DNA of 64,000 nt from Modestobacter sp. VKM Ac-2985 (GCF_026967925.1 NZ_JAPVBI010000002.1:1231628-1295627), one strand, 5' to 3'; positions 27,074-41,477 are shown, numbered from the stretch's first letter. Made by a program: numbers and translations. Notes: a model not told the origin generated them from the letters alone.

Positions 27074-28440
27074 TCATCGGCCGGCCGTCAGCCGGGACAG
27101 CGAACTGAGCGGGATCATCAGCCAGTGCGGTCGGTTGCGCGCCTCGTACACACACTCGTACACCGCCTTGTCGGCCTCGAAGGCCCGCAGCAGGGCGGAG
27201 TCGCTGGACAGGGTGAGTCCGCCGGCGGCGGAGTAGCCCTCGCAGAAGGCGTGCCGGTTGCGCTCGGCCCACTCGTGCGCCCGGTAGACCCGCTGCGGGT
27301 CGTCGGGCTGCTCGACCAGCATGTGCCGGGCGGCGTAGTCGAAGGAGCGCAGCATCCCCGCGACGTCGCGCAGCGGGGTGTCCAGCTCGCGCCGTTCGGC
27401 GAGCGGGCGGGCCGGCTCACCCTCGAAGTCCAGCACGATCCAGCCCGTGGTGGTGCGCAGCACCTGGCCCAGGTGGAGGTCACCGTGCACCCGCTGGCGC
27501 ACCACCGGCTCGGTCGTGTCGGCGACCGCGGCGTACAGGCTGCGCAGCGCGTCGGCGTGCTCGGCGAGGTCGGGGACGACGGCCAGGGCCGCCTCCAGCC
27601 GGGCGGTCATCTGCCCGGCGACGGCGGCGTACCAGTCGCGGTCGGCCGGCTCGGTGGGGAGCACCCTGGCCAGGTCGGCGTGCACCGAGGCGGTCGCCTC
27701 ACCCAGCCGCTCGCTCTCCCCGGCGAAGTCGCCGCCGACCTCGTCGGCGTGCAGGTCGGCCTCGGCGTACAGGTCGCGGACGCTGGAGGTGGCCAGCCGC
27801 CACCCGTCGCTGGCGTTGGGCAGGAAGGTCTGCAGCATCGCCACCGTGGCCGGCTCCAGGCCGTTCGGGTCGTCGATCTCGATGTACCCGAGCAGCCCGG
27901 CGATGTGCTGGTTCTCCGCCTGCCGCAGCGCGTCGTGGATCTCCACGTCGGGGTTGAGCCCCGGCTCGAGCCGGCGGAACAGCTTGAGGATCGCGGTCTC
28001 GCCGTAGACCAGCGAGGTGTTGCTCTGCTCGGTGGAGATGACGTCCCCGGGCAGGCCCTCGGGGATGTAGGCGACACCGGCCGGGTGGAAGCGCATGGGC
28101 CCGACGGTGGAGGCCGCGACCAGGTGGGTCAGCCACGGGACGGTCGCGTCCCGGTCCCGCATGGCGTCGTAGGCGTAGTTCTCGCCCTGGGACCCGGAGA
28201 CCGCACCGACGAAGGCGCCGGCGAGCTCCTCGGCCGGCGCGCTGCGCCAGGACAGCGGCACCAGGTACGTGTCACTGGCCCCGTCGGTGTACTCGACTCG
28301 GACGCGGTGCACCGAGAGCGCCGGGTCGGACTGGTCCAGGAAGAAGCCCTCCTCGGTCACCCCCGCCCACTCGCGGCCCTTGCCGCCGAACCAGCGCTGA
28401 TGAGGCATCCAGTCGGCCAGCATGTCGGTCAGAGCACTCA

Positions 28441-28441
<1 letters not shown>
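27074..28441 (-). CDS. mak: Maltokinase
   Basis: The 455-residue protein phosphorylates maltose with ATP to maltose-1-phosphate, the donor for GlgE. An N-terminal cap domain ([14 protein letters not shown]) precedes a kinase-like C-lobe with the catalytic [11 protein letters not shown] and the metal-binding [11 protein letters not shown]. The length is normal for a free-standing maltokinase; in many actinobacteria it is instead fused to TreS. Its ATG shares the final A of the treS TGA (TGATG), so synthesis of the two is coupled. Confidence 0.95.
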
Positions 28442-30318
<1,877 letters not shown>

Positions 30319-30358
30319 GAGGGGGAGTCCTAGAGGTTGAGCTGGGCTGGCGGGGTGC

Positions 30359-30421
30359 GGCCTGCCTGCACGCGCCCGCCGGGAGTCGGCGAGCGGTGGG
30401 GAGCAGGCAGGCCCTTCTTCA
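30359..30421 (-). repeat. Post-stop hairpin repeat, copy E
   Basis: It starts immediately after the glgE stop codon. The outer arms (30359-30369 and 30403-30413) pair perfectly over 11 bp as GGCCTGCCTGC / GCAGGCAGGCC. The centre holds the family CCCCACCGCTCG. Its outer-stem sequence differs from copies C and D yet pairing is kept. Confidence 0.75.
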
Positions 30422-32425
30422 CTGCGGCGACGGTGCGGTGGACAGGCTGCGGTGGACGGTGAAGACGTGCGCGGGCTCCCGGTAGGGGTCCAGCTCGACG
30501 TAGTTGGCCTGGCCCCAGTCGTAGTGGGCCCCGGTGATGTCGTCGGTGACCGAGAAGCGGTCCGACCAGTCCAGCCCCAGCGCCGGCATGTCCAGCGCCG
30601 TGGTGCCGATCTGGGTGTAGGTGCTGTTGAGCGACACCACCACGAGCACGCAGTCGTCGGACCCGGGGTCGGTCTTGGAGAAGCAGAGCACGTTCGGGTT
30701 GTCGATCGCGTGGAACCGCAGGGTGCGCAGCTGCTGGAGGGCCGGGTGTGCGCGCCGGATCTCGTTGAGCCGGCGCAGGTAGGGCGCCAGGGACCGTCCG
30801 GAGGAGTCCGCGGCGGCCCAGTCGCGCGGTCGCAGCTGGAACTTCTCGGTGTCCAGGTACTCCTCGCTGCCCGGCCGCAGGCCGACGTGCTCGAACAGCT
30901 CGTACCCGGAGTAGACGCCCCACGTCGGGCTCATCATGGAGGCCAGCACCGCGCGGATCTTGAACATCGGCGGGCCGCCCACCTGCAGGCTCTCGTGCAG
31001 GATGTCCGGGGTGTTCACGAAGAAGTTCGGCCGCATGTAGTGCGCGTTCTCGGCCAGCTCCCGGCCGTACTCCTCCAGCTCCCAGCGCTCGGTGCGCCAG
31101 GTGAAGTAGGTGTAGCTCTGGGTGAAGCCGATCCGCGCCAGCTGGTGCATCATCGCCGGCCGGGTGAACGCCTCGGCCAGGAAGAGCACGTCCGGGTCGG
31201 TCTTCTTGACCTCCCAGATCAGCCAGTGCCAGAAGTTCAGCGGCTTGGTGTGCGGGTTGTCCACCCGGAACACCCGGACCCCGGCGTCCATCCAGTGCCG
31301 GACGACCCGCAGCACCTCGGCGTAGATGCCCTCGGGGTCGTTGTCGAAGTTGATCGGGTAGATGTCCTGGTACTTCTTCGGCGGGTTCTCCGCGTAGGCG
31401 ATCGTGCCGTCGGGCTTGGTGGTGAACCACTCCGGGTGCGAGGTCACCCAGGGGTGGTCCGGCGCCGCCTGCAGGGCGAGGTCGAGCGCGACCTCCATGC
31501 CCAGCTCGCGCGTGCGGCCGACGAAGGCCTTGAAGTCGTCGAGGGTGCCGAGCTGCGGGTGCACGGCGTCGTGGCCGCCCTCGTCGCTGCCGATCGCCCA
31601 CGGTGAGCCGACGTCGTCGGCCTGCGCCACCAGGGTGTTGTTCTTCCCCTTGCGGTTGACCTTGCCGACCGGGTGGATCGGCGGCAGGTACACCACGTCG
31701 AAGCCCATCTCGGCGATCGCCGGCAGCCGCTCGGCGGCCTGGGCGAAGGTCCCGTGCGTCGGGCTGCCACCGACGACCGGGCCCTCCGAACGCGGGAAGA
31801 ACTCGTACCAGGAGCCGTAGAGCGCACGCGACCGGTCGACCCACAGCTCGTGCCGCTGCGACCCGGTGACCAGCCGGCGCACCGGGTGGTCGTGCAGCAC
31901 CTGCTGCAGGGCGGGGGAGAGAGCCGGGGCGATCCGGGCGGTCAGCTCCAGCGACTCGTCGCGCAGCGCGGCGGCCGCACCGGTGAGCGCCTCACGGTGC
32001 TCCTCGGGTGCGGCGGCGGACACCTCCTCGAGCAGTCGGGCGCCGGACTCCAGGTCGTTGGCCAGCTCCTCCGGGCCCTGGCCGGCCTCGACCTTGACCT
32101 CGACGTCGTGGTGCCAGGTGCTCAGCGGGTCGTCCCAGGCCTCGACCTGGTACGTCCAGAGCCCCTCGCGGTCGGGCACGACGGTCGCGGTCCAGCGGTC
32201 GGGTTCGGGCCCGAACTTCGTCATCCGGAGCAGCGGCGCAGCCGACGGCTCCTCGCCCGGGGGCGTGAAGACGACGTTGGCGGCCACGGCGTCGTGGCCC
32301 TCGCGGAAGACGGTGGCGGTGATCGGCAGGTGTTCACCGACCACGGCGCGGGTCGAGAACGACCCGCAGGACACGACGGGGGCGACATCAGAGATGCCGA
32401 GGCGGAGGTCAGCGCGGCCAGTCAT
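30419..32425 (-). CDS. glgE: Alpha-1,4-glucan:maltose-1-phosphate maltosyltransferase
   Basis: The 668-residue GH13_3 enzyme extends linear alpha-1,4-glucan using maltose-1-phosphate. The N-terminal beta domain opens with [21 protein letters not shown]. Catalytic elements include [32 protein letters not shown] (nucleophile Asp) and [13 protein letters not shown] (acid Glu). Starts further upstream are possible in frame, but the ATG at 32425 matches the family N-terminus and has TAGCGT 7 bases before it, which suggests a leaderless message. Divergent from glgP. The chain lacks a long C-terminal extra domain. Confidence 0.96.
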   Translation of the reverse strand: MTGRADLRLGISDVAPVVSCGSFSTRAVVGEHLPITATVFREGHDAVAANVVFTPPGEEPSAAPLLRMTKFGPEPDRWTATVVPDREGLWTYQVEAWDDPLSTWHHDVEVKVEAGQGPEELANDLESGARLLEEVSAAAPEEHREALTGAAAALRDESLELTARIAPALSPALQQVLHDHPVRRLVTGSQRHELWVDRSRALYGSWYEFFPRSEGPVVGGSPTHGTFAQAAERLPAIAEMGFDVVYLPPIHPVGKVNRKGKNNTLVAQADDVGSPWAIGSDEGGHDAVHPQLGTLDDFKAFVGRTRELGMEVALDLALQAAPDHPWVTSHPEWFTTKPDGTIAYAENPPKKYQDIYPINFDNDPEGIYAEVLRVVRHWMDAGVRVFRVDNPHTKPLNFWHWLIWEVKKTDPDVLFLAEAFTRPAMMHQLARIGFTQSYTYFTWRTERWELEEYGRELAENAHYMRPNFFVNTPDILHESLQVGGPPMFKIRAVLASMMSPTWGVYSGYELFEHVGLRPGSEEYLDTEKFQLRPRDWAAADSSGRSLAPYLRRLNEIRRAHPALQQLRTLRFHAIDNPNVLCFSKTDPGSDDCVLVVVSLNSTYTQIGTTALDMPALGLDWSDRFSVTDDITGAHYDWGQANYVELDPYREPAHVFTVHRSLSTAPSPQ

Positions 32426-32432
32426 CGGGGCA

Positions 32433-32438
32433 ACGCTA
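32433..32438 (-). promoter_or_regulatory. Putative leaderless -10 (TAGCGT) of glgE
   Basis: On the minus strand TAGCGT ends 7 bases before the glgE ATG. It forms one side of the 160-base divergent glgE/glgP promoter region. Confidence 0.5.
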
Positions 32439-32572
32439 TCCAGATCATCAGCTGCGCACACGTCGGCGGGGGACCGGCTCAACCGGGAGGGGGAGTGACG
32501 GGTGGGCTCGGAGTGGTCCCGGGCGGGTCCGGACCGATCGCCGTCCCGCACTGTCCGTGAGCGTCGTCACGC

Positions 32573-32578
32573 TAGGGT
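32573..32578 (+). promoter_or_regulatory. Putative leaderless -10 (TAGGGT) of glgP
   Basis: TAGGGT ends 7 bases before the GTG at 32586. GGAG directly touches the start codon, too close to act as a ribosome-binding site. Confidence 0.5.
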
Positions 32579-32585
32579 CTCGGAG

Positions 32586-35135
32586 GTGCGAGCCCTCCGC
32601 AGACTCACCGTCCGCGCCTCCCTCCCCGAGGCACTGATGCCGCTGTCGCAGCTGGTCACCAACCTGCGCTGGTCCTGGCACCCGGAGACCCGCGACCTCT
32701 TCGAGGCGCTGGACCCCGGGCTCTGGGCCAGCTGTGGTGGCGACCCGGTCAAGGTCCTCGGCGAGGTCAGCGCCGACCGGCTGGCCGCACTGGCCGACGA
32801 CCCGGCCTTCCTGCAGCAGCTGACGACGGTCGCCGCCGACCTCCGCGAGTACCTCGACGCACCGCACTGGTACCAGTCCCTGGGCGCCGACGCGCCGGCC
32901 ACCATCGCCTACTTCTCGGCCGAGTTCGGCATCACCGAGGTGCTGCCGCAGTACTCCGGCGGACTGGGCATCCTGGCCGGGGACCACCTCAAGGCCGCGT
33001 CGGACCTGGGCGTCCCGCTGATCGGCGTCGGCCTGCTGTACCGGTCGGGCTACTTCTCCCAGGGCCTGTCCGCCGACGGCTGGCAGCTGGAGCACTACCC
33101 GGCACTGGACCCGCACGGCCTGCCGCTGAAGCTCGTGCGCGACGCCGACCGCAACGCCGTGGTGATCGCCGTGCCGCTCCCCGAGGGCCGCACGCTCTAC
33201 GCCCACGTCTACCGGGCCCAGGTCGGCCGGGTGTCGTTGCTGCTGCTCGACAGCGACATCGAGGAGAACAGCCCGGCCGAGCGCGGGGTCACCGACCGGC
33301 TCTACGGCGGCGGCGAGGACCACCGGCTCCGCCAGGAGATGCTCCTGGGGATTGGTGGGGTGCGTGCCCTGCGGGCCTTCTGCTCGCTGACCGGCACCCC
33401 GCCGCCGGAGGTCTTCCACGCCAACGAGGGCCACGCCGGCTTCCAGGGCATCGAGCGGATCCGGGAGCTCACCGAGTCCCACGGCCTGTCCTTCGCCGAG
33501 GCGCTGCAGGCCGTGCGCGGTGGCACGGTCTTCACCACCCACACGCCGGTCCCCGCGGGCATCGACCGCTTCCCCAAGTCGCTGATCGAGCGGTACTTCG
33601 CCGGCTTCGGCGTCCCGGTCGACCAGCTGCTGACGCTGGGTCAGGAACCGGACCCCGGCACGTTCAACATGGCGCACATGGGGCTGCGGCTGGGCCAGCG
33701 GGCCAACGGGGTGAGCCAGCTGCACGGGCACGTCAGCCGGGACATGTTCGGTCCCCTGTGGCCGGGCTTCGACCCCGACGACGTCCCGATCGGGTCCATC
33801 ACCAACGGGGTGCACGCCCCGACCTGGACCGCGCGCGAGCTGGTGGAGCTGGGCACCCAGACCACCAGCCAGGGCGATCCGCTCGAGGTGGACGGCGAGG
33901 TGCACTTCGACGGCGTCGACCGGATCCCCGCCGCGGAGCTGTGGCGCACCCGCCGGCTGCTGCGGGGCCGGCTGGTCGACGAGGTGCGCCGGCGGGTGCG
34001 GGCCACGGCGCTGTCCCGCGGGGCGGCCGAGGCCGAGCTCGACTGGACCGAGACCGCGTTCGACCCCGACGTGCTGACCATCGGCTTCGCCCGGCGGGTG
34101 CCCTCGTACAAGCGGCTGACGCTGATGCTCCGCGACCCCGATCGGCTCAAGGCGCTCCTGCTGGACGAGGAGCGGCCGGTCCAGCTGGTCATCGCCGGCA
34201 AGAGCCACCCGGCCGACGACGGCGGCAAGCAGCTGATCCAGCAGATGGTCAAGTTCGCCGACGACCCGGAGATCCGGCACCGGATCGCCTTCCTGCCCAA
34301 CTACGACATCGGCATGGCCCGGTACCTGTACTGGGGGTGCGACGTCTGGCTGAACAACCCGCTGCGGCCGCTGGAGGCCTGTGGCACCTCGGGGATGAAG
34401 TCGGCGCTCAACGGCGGGCTCAACCTCTCCATCCGCGACGGGTGGTGGGACGAGTGGTTCGACGGCCAGAACGGCTGGGCGATCCCGACCGCCGACGGCG
34501 TCGAGGACCCGGAGCGGCGGGACGACGTCGAGGCGCAGGCCATCTACGACCTCCTCCACCGGCAGGTGGTGCCGCGCTTCTACGAGGTGGACGCCGACGG
34601 CCTGCCCACCCGCTGGGTGGAGATGGTGCGGGACACCCTGCGGGAGACCGGACCGAAGGTGCTGGCCACCCGGATGGTGCGGGACTACGTGCAGCGGCTC
34701 TACGTGCCGGCCGCCGGCTCGGCCCGCTCGATGGCCGCCGGCGGGTACGAGGCGGCCCGTGCCCAGGCGGCCTGGCGGGCGACGCTGCTGGAGCACTGGT
34801 CCGGTGTCCGGGTGGCCCACGTGGAGGCCACCGGCGTGGGGGAGACCCCGGAGATCGGCGGGGGCATCGACCTGCGGGCCGAGGTCGAGCTGCCCGGGCT
34901 CGCGCCGTCCGACGTCCTGGTCGAGGCGGCCTACGGCCGGGTCGACGACGCCGACGGGCTGCACGAGGTCACCACGCTGGCGCTGCGGCACGAGGCCGCG
35001 GACGGCTCGCGGCACTGGTTCACCGGCACCGTGCCGCTGGAGCGCACCGGCGCGTTCGGGTACACCGTGCGGGTGCTCCCGCACTCGGCGCACCTGGTGG
35101 TGCCCGCGGAGCTCGGCGTCGTCGTCAACGCCTGA
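32586..35135 (+). CDS. glgP: Alpha-glucan phosphorylase, mycobacterial-type GlgP (DUF3417 family)
   Basis: The 849-residue GT35 enzyme releases glucose-1-phosphate from alpha-1,4-glucan ends. It opens with RALRRLTVRASLPEALMPLSQLVTNLRWSWHPET in the style of this subfamily, followed by AYFSAEFGITEVLPQYSGGLGILAGDHLK. The pyridoxal phosphate region contains EACGTSGMKSALNGGLNLSI. Upstream starts in frame are possible, but GTG at 32586 gives the family N-terminus. It runs divergently from glgE and so opposes glucan synthesis made from the adjacent operon. Confidence 0.95.
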   Translation: MRALRRLTVRASLPEALMPLSQLVTNLRWSWHPETRDLFEALDPGLWASCGGDPVKVLGEVSADRLAALADDPAFLQQLTTVAADLREYLDAPHWYQSLGADAPATIAYFSAEFGITEVLPQYSGGLGILAGDHLKAASDLGVPLIGVGLLYRSGYFSQGLSADGWQLEHYPALDPHGLPLKLVRDADRNAVVIAVPLPEGRTLYAHVYRAQVGRVSLLLLDSDIEENSPAERGVTDRLYGGGEDHRLRQEMLLGIGGVRALRAFCSLTGTPPPEVFHANEGHAGFQGIERIRELTESHGLSFAEALQAVRGGTVFTTHTPVPAGIDRFPKSLIERYFAGFGVPVDQLLTLGQEPDPGTFNMAHMGLRLGQRANGVSQLHGHVSRDMFGPLWPGFDPDDVPIGSITNGVHAPTWTARELVELGTQTTSQGDPLEVDGEVHFDGVDRIPAAELWRTRRLLRGRLVDEVRRRVRATALSRGAAEAELDWTETAFDPDVLTIGFARRVPSYKRLTLMLRDPDRLKALLLDEERPVQLVIAGKSHPADDGGKQLIQQMVKFADDPEIRHRIAFLPNYDIGMARYLYWGCDVWLNNPLRPLEACGTSGMKSALNGGLNLSIRDGWWDEWFDGQNGWAIPTADGVEDPERRDDVEAQAIYDLLHRQVVPRFYEVDADGLPTRWVEMVRDTLRETGPKVLATRMVRDYVQRLYVPAAGSARSMAAGGYEAARAQAAWRATLLEHWSGVRVAHVEATGVGETPEIGGGIDLRAEVELPGLAPSDVLVEAAYGRVDDADGLHEVTTLALRHEAADGSRHWFTGTVPLERTGAFGYTVRVLPHSAHLVVPAELGVVVNA

Positions 35136-35275
35136 GCGGGGAGCGCGCTGGTCATCGGCCCCGGTCGGTGTCCATCCGGGTGGGACTGTCGTGGCCACTG
35201 GGGCGGGTCGTGCACGACGGATCGACGTCGCGGCGTGCCATGCGCCCGCGGGTCACGGGATGCCGGTCCGGTCAT

Positions 35276-35281
35276 TAGGCT
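35276..35281 (+). promoter_or_regulatory. Putative leaderless -10 (TAGGCT) of the FHA gene
   Basis: TAGGCT ends 7 bases before the ATG at 35289. A separate 12-bp palindrome GTCGTGCACGAC at 35207-35218 lies about 58 bases upstream of this hexamer and could be an operator. Confidence 0.45.
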
Positions 35282-35288
35282 GGCCGTC

Positions 35289-36257
35289 ATGCCCGACCGC
35301 TGTGAGGTCCTCCCCGGAGACTCTGTCGTCGCCCGCCGTGGCGGTGGCCTGCTGTGGGTCGACGCCCCCGGGTCGCCGGCGCTGGTGGCGGCCCTGCACG
35401 CCTGTCTGGGGGTCGCCGGCCCCGGGGCCGAACGCGTGCTCGGCGCGGTCGCCGCGCAGGTCTCCCGGCTCGCCGACGGGCCGGCGTCCTTCGCGCTGGT
35501 GCTCGCCGACACCTCCGGGGGCACCGGTGCCGGCGTCGCGCTCTGGTCGGGCAAGGGCCAGCCGGCCGTGGACGGCGTCCCGGTCTCCGGTTCCGCGGTC
35601 GACGGCTGCACGCTCGCCTCCGGGTTCGCGCTCGGGCAGACCCTCTACGTCGGCCCCGGCCAGCCCGCCGCGGCGATGCCCCCGGGGGTCGCGCTGGACC
35701 TGGTCGAGGGCACCGTGCCCGGTTCCGGCGCCCTGCTGCAGCTCGCGGCGGCCGCGTCGCCGTCCGTCGCCGTCCCGCCGGCCACCTCGCTGCCCACCGG
35801 CGAGTCCTTCACCGCGGCCTCCGACGCCGGCTTCGGCGCCTCCGGCCGGATCGCCAACGCCCCGGTCGGCCAGGGTGGGGAGCAGACCGCCTTCTGGCGG
35901 CCCGAGCCGCCGGCCGCGCCGGTGCTGCGCTTCGACGACGGTCTGGTCGTCACCGTCGACGAGGACCTGGTGCTCGGTCGCCGTCCCGACGGCCACGACC
36001 TGGTGACCACCGGCAACGCCCGGCCGGTGCCGATCGCCGACACCCAGAACGTGCTCTCCTCGGCCCACGCCGCCATCCAGCGCGCCGGCCGGGAGGTCTC
36101 CCTGACCGACCTCGGCTCGCTCAACGGCACCCACGTCGCCGGCCCGGAGGCCACCGAGTGGACCCAGCTGGAGCCCGGCGTGCCGCACCCGCTCGCCGAC
36201 GGCGACCGGCTGCTGCTCGGCTGGACCGTCATCACCTTCGAGCAGGCCGCCGAGTAG
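35289..36257 (+). CDS. FHA-domain protein
   Basis: The 322-residue protein has an uncharacterised N-terminal half (CEVLPGDSVVARRGGGLLWVDAP...), a Pro/Ala/Ser-rich linker (about 155-210) and a C-terminal FHA domain: LVLGRRPDGHDLV, VLSSAHAAIQRAGREVSLTDLGSLNGTHV and LLLGWTVITF. FHA domains bind phosphothreonine peptides from Ser/Thr kinases. N-terminal parts of this type accompany FHA domains in actinobacterial secretion or signalling loci, but here the neighbours are glycogen genes. No membrane segment is visible. Partner kinase unknown. Confidence 0.87.
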   Translation: MPDRCEVLPGDSVVARRGGGLLWVDAPGSPALVAALHACLGVAGPGAERVLGAVAAQVSRLADGPASFALVLADTSGGTGAGVALWSGKGQPAVDGVPVSGSAVDGCTLASGFALGQTLYVGPGQPAAAMPPGVALDLVEGTVPGSGALLQLAAAASPSVAVPPATSLPTGESFTAASDAGFGASGRIANAPVGQGGEQTAFWRPEPPAAPVLRFDDGLVVTVDEDLVLGRRPDGHDLVTTGNARPVPIADTQNVLSSAHAAIQRAGREVSLTDLGSLNGTHVAGPEATEWTQLEPGVPHPLADGDRLLLGWTVITFEQAAE

Positions 36258-36274
36258 TCGCAGCCCGACGTCCC

Positions 36275-36319
36275 GACGACGCAGCCCGCCCCGGTCTTCC
36301 GGCGGCGGGCTGCGTCGTC
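36275..36319. terminator. Hairpin terminator after the FHA gene
   Basis: Perfect 16-bp arms GACGACGCAGCCCGCC (36275-36290) and its complement (36304-36319) close a 13-base loop, 18 bases after the FHA stop. Confidence 0.78.
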
Positions 36320-36337
36320 TCGGCGACGAGGGCCTCG

Positions 36338-36407
36338 GCATTGCACGCCGTCCCTCCGCACTGCTCGTGCTGCAGCACGAGCAGTGCGGAGGGAACCCGT
36401 GCAATGC
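36338..36407. repeat. 70-bp near-perfect palindrome
   Basis: The arms meet at 36372/36373. The inner 22 bp on each side (36351-36372 / 36373-36394) pair without mismatch, then three unpaired positions, then 10 further paired bases (GCATTGCACG / CGTGCAATGC). The outer arm is rather AT-rich for this genome. It lies between the convergent FHA gene and glgX, after a separate terminator hairpin. Confidence 0.85.
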
Positions 36408-36425
36408 GATCCCGGTGCGGCCCCG

Positions 36426-38570
<2,145 letters not shown>

Positions 38571-38634
38571 CCGGGCATCGTGCCCCACCGGCGGGGCCGA
38601 ACCGGGTGACCACGGCGCTCGGCGGGTTGGTTGG

Positions 38635-39435
38635 ATGGCAGGCGTGTGGACTGAGCCGGTCGTCGAGATCCGCGGAGCCGACGTCGTCCGGGGCCAGGCG
38701 CACCTGCTGCGCGCGGTCGACTGGACGGTCCGACCCGACGAGCGATGGGTGCTCCTGGGCCCCAACGGGGCGGGGAAGACGACGCTGCTGCAGCTGGCCG
38801 GCGCGCAGCTGCACCCCACCCGCGGGGAGGTGGAGATCCTCGGGGAGACCCTCGGCGCGGTCGACGTCTTCGAGCTGCGCACCCGGATCGGGCTGACCAG
38901 CGCGGCGCTGGCGCAGCGGATCGACCCGGGCGAGCGGGTCGGTGACGTGGTGGTCAGCGCCGGGTACGCCGTCGTCGGCCGGTGGCGGGAGCGCTACGGC
39001 GTGCACGACCTGACCCGGGCGGCGCTGCTCATGCAGCAGTGGGGCGTGGCCCGGATGGCGCACCGGCCCTTCGGCACCCTGTCGGAGGGCGAGCGCAAGC
39101 GCACCCAGATCGCCCGCGCGCTGATGACCGACCCGGAGCTGCTGCTGCTCGACGAGCCCGGCGCCGGGCTGGACCTGGGCGGCCGGGAGGACCTGGTCAC
39201 CCGGCTGTCGGACCTGGCCCGCGACGAGAACGCGCCGGCGCAGGTGCTGGTGACCCACCACGTCGAGGAGATCCCGCCGGGCTACACCCACGCGCTGCTG
39301 CTGCGCGGCGGTGAGGTGGTCGGCTCCGGCCCGGTGGACGACGTGCTGACCGGGCCGCTGCTGTCGGAGGCGTTCGGCCTGCCGCTGGACGTGCAGCGCG
39401 ACAACGGGCGGTTCAGCGCCCGCCGGACGACCTAG
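38635..39435 (+). CDS. Orphan ABC transporter ATP-binding protein
   Basis: The single ATPase domain of 266 residues has Walker A GPNGAGKTT, an altered signature LSEGERKR (LSGGQ type), Walker B LLLLDEPGAGLD and the switch His in VTHHVEEI. The IGLTSAALAQRI and VVGRWRERYG segments are typical of an actinobacterial stand-alone ATPase group. No permease or binding-protein gene lies nearby, so the substrate or even a transport role is unknown. Start uncertain: ATG 38635 or GTG 38644, the latter giving the closer match to homologous N-termini. Confidence 0.88.
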   Translation: MAGVWTEPVVEIRGADVVRGQAHLLRAVDWTVRPDERWVLLGPNGAGKTTLLQLAGAQLHPTRGEVEILGETLGAVDVFELRTRIGLTSAALAQRIDPGERVGDVVVSAGYAVVGRWRERYGVHDLTRAALLMQQWGVARMAHRPFGTLSEGERKRTQIARALMTDPELLLLDEPGAGLDLGGREDLVTRLSDLARDENAPAQVLVTHHVEEIPPGYTHALLLRGGEVVGSGPVDDVLTGPLLSEAFGLPLDVQRDNGRFSARRTT

Positions 39436-39489
39436 GGTCGGGGCGCACGGATCCCGGACACCGACGTCCCGCAGCACACGGAGGCCCGC

Positions 39490-40275
39490 ATGGCAGCGCC
39501 CGAGTTCGTCACCCTCCAGGTCGAGGACGGCGTCGGCACGATCCGGCTGGACCGGCCGAAGATGAACGCGATCGACGAGCAGCTGCACTGGGAGGTGCGG
39601 GCCGCCGCGCTGGAGGCCGGGCAGGACCCGGACGTGCGGGCCGTCGTCCTCTACGGCGGCGAGCGGGTGTTCGCCGCCGGGGCCGACATCAAGGCCATGT
39701 CGCAGCTGACCGGCGCGAGCATGGTCGCCTGGGGCCGGGAGCTGACGTCGTCGTTCAGCACGGTCGCCCGCATCCCGAAGCCGGTGATCGCCGCGATCAC
39801 CGGCTACGCCCTCGGTGGTGGTTACGAGCTGGCGCTGTGCGCGGACTTCCGGATCATGGGCCGCGGCGCGAAGGTGGGGCAGCCGGAGATCCAGCTGGGC
39901 GTCATCCCGGGTGCCGGTGGCACCCAGCGGCTGGCCCGGCTGGTCGGCCCGGCCAAGGCCAAGGACCTGGTGTTCACCGGCCGGCACGTGGGCGCCGAGG
40001 AGGCCCTGGAGATGGGGCTGGCCGACGCCGTCGTGCCCGACGAGGAGGTCCACGCCACCGCCCTGGCGATGGCCCGCAAGTTCGCCGAGGGCCCGCCGCT
40101 GGCGCTCGCCGCGGCGAAGCGGGCCATCGACGAGGGGCTGGACGGGACCCTGGCCGCCGGGCTGGAGCTGGAGAGCCGGCTGTTCGCCGAGCTGTTCGAC
40201 ACCGAGGACCAGGCGGCCGGGATGCGCTCGTTCCTGGAGCACGGCCCCGGCAAGGCCACCTTCACCGGTCGCTGA
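39490..40275 (+). CDS. Enoyl-CoA hydratase (crotonase)
   Basis: The 261-residue crotonase-fold protein has both acid/base glutamates of rat mitochondrial hydratase in register, 20 residues apart: GGGYELALC and [19 protein letters not shown]. The oxyanion-hole segment is [10 protein letters not shown]. It adds water to trans-2-enoyl-CoA, making the 3-hydroxyacyl-CoA used by the dehydrogenase at 6807. A TAGGGT hexamer overlaps the upstream ABC stop and would give a leader of about 50 bases; GGAG stands before the ATG. Confidence 0.94.
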   Translation: MAAPEFVTLQVEDGVGTIRLDRPKMNAIDEQLHWEVRAAALEAGQDPDVRAVVLYGGERVFAAGADIKAMSQLTGASMVAWGRELTSSFSTVARIPKPVIAAITGYALGGGYELALCADFRIMGRGAKVGQPEIQLGVIPGAGGTQRLARLVGPAKAKDLVFTGRHVGAEEALEMGLADAVVPDEEVHATALAMARKFAEGPPLALAAAKRAIDEGLDGTLAAGLELESRLFAELFDTEDQAAGMRSFLEHGPGKATFTGR

Positions 40276-40318
40276 CCACCCCGCGGTGCCGGCGTCGTCG
40301 GTGCGGGAGCATGCCCCG

Positions 40319-41428
40319 GTGACCGCCGTGCACCCCACCGACCTCGACCGCTCCGACCCCGGCGGGCGGGCCTGGGTCGATCGCGCCGTCGCGCTGGTCG
40401 ATGCCGACGCGCACCGGTCCGCCGACACCCACCTGCTGGCCTACCCGCTGCCGCCCGAGTGGGGCGTCGACCTGTACCTGAAGGACGAGTCGACCCATCC
40501 CACCGGCAGCCTCAAGCACCGGCTGGCGCGCTCGCTGTTCCTCTACGCGCTGTGCTCGGGGCAGCTGCACGAGGGCAGCACCGTGGTGGAGGCATCCAGC
40601 GGGTCGACGGCGGTCAGCGAGGCCTACTTCGCCCGGATGCTGGGGCTGCCCTTCGTCGCGGTGATGCCGGCGACGACGAGCGCGGAGAAGATCGCCCTGA
40701 TCGAGTTCCACGGCGGCCGCTGCCACCTGGTCGCCGATGCGGGGACCGTCTACGACGAGGCGCGCCGGATCGCCGCCGAGACGGGCGGGCACTACCTCGA
40801 CCAGTTCACCAACGCCGAGCGGGCCACCGACTGGCGCGGGAACAACAACATCGCCGAGTCGGTCTTCGACCAGCTGAGCCGGGAACGGCACCCGGTGCCG
40901 GAGTGGGTCGTCGTCGGCGCCGGCACGGGCGGCACCAGCGCCACGATCGGCCGGTACGTCCGGTACCGCCGGCTGCCCACCCGGCTGGCCGTCGTCGACC
41001 CGGAGGGCTCGGCGTTCTTCCCCGGCTGGCGGGACGCCGACCCGGCCACGGTCGGGCGTGGTTCGCGGATCGAGGGCATCGGCCGCCCCCGGGTGGAGCC
41101 CTCCTTCGTCCCGACCATCGTCGACCGGATGGTCTGCGTCCCCGACGCGGCCTCGTTGGCCGCCATGCGCCACCTGAGGCAGGTGACCGGGCGCCGGGCC
41201 GGGGCATCCACCGGCACCAACCTGTGGGGGGCGTTCGGGCTCATCGCCGAGATGCTCGCCGCCGGCCGCACCGGCAGCGTCGTCACGCTGCTGTGCGACG
41301 GCGGGGAGCGCTACGCCTGCACCTACTACGACGACGCCTGGGTGGCGGCGCAGGGGCTGGACCTGGCCCCGCACACCGCCGTCCTCGAGCACTTCGCCCG
41401 CACGGGGGAGTGGGTCCCCGCCGGGTGA
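40319..41428 (+). CDS. PLP-dependent cysteine synthase-family enzyme (CysK2/Cds1-like)
   Basis: The 369-residue fold-type II PLP enzyme has the Schiff-base Lys in [20 protein letters not shown], substrate loop [22 protein letters not shown] and phosphate loop [13 protein letters not shown]. The group contains mycobacterial CysK2 (S-sulfocysteine synthase) and Cds1 (cysteine desulfhydrase that makes H2S); I cannot separate these by eye. A cysteine desulfurase gene lies 2 kb downstream. GTG 40319 is chosen; GTG 40301 and 40328 are in-frame alternatives. Confidence 0.82.
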   Translation: MTAVHPTDLDRSDPGGRAWVDRAVALVDADAHRSADTHLLAYPLPPEWGVDLYLKDESTHPTGSLKHRLARSLFLYALCSGQLHEGSTVVEASSGSTAVSEAYFARMLGLPFVAVMPATTSAEKIALIEFHGGRCHLVADAGTVYDEARRIAAETGGHYLDQFTNAERATDWRGNNNIAESVFDQLSRERHPVPEWVVVGAGTGGTSATIGRYVRYRRLPTRLAVVDPEGSAFFPGWRDADPATVGRGSRIEGIGRPRVEPSFVPTIVDRMVCVPDAASLAAMRHLRQVTGRRAGASTGTNLWGAFGLIAEMLAAGRTGSVVTLLCDGGERYACTYYDDAWVAAQGLDLAPHTAVLEHFARTGEWVPAG

Positions 41429-41463
41429 GCCAGGTCACCCGGCCCCTCCCTGCGCGCTGGGTG

Positions 41464-41477
41464 TTACCCGCAAGTAG
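41464..41477. promoter_or_regulatory. Operator-like site TTACCCGCAAGTAG upstream of etfB
   Basis: It fits YTAC-N6-GTAG like the sites at 6731 and 13418, and lies 68 bases upstream of the etfB start. The inner bases are less symmetrical than in the other two sites. Confidence 0.5.

Noticed and set aside
32426..32551. Upstream in-frame start for glgE
   Set aside because: The extra 42 residues have no family similarity and cover the divergent promoter region. ATG 32425 matches the GlgE N-terminus.
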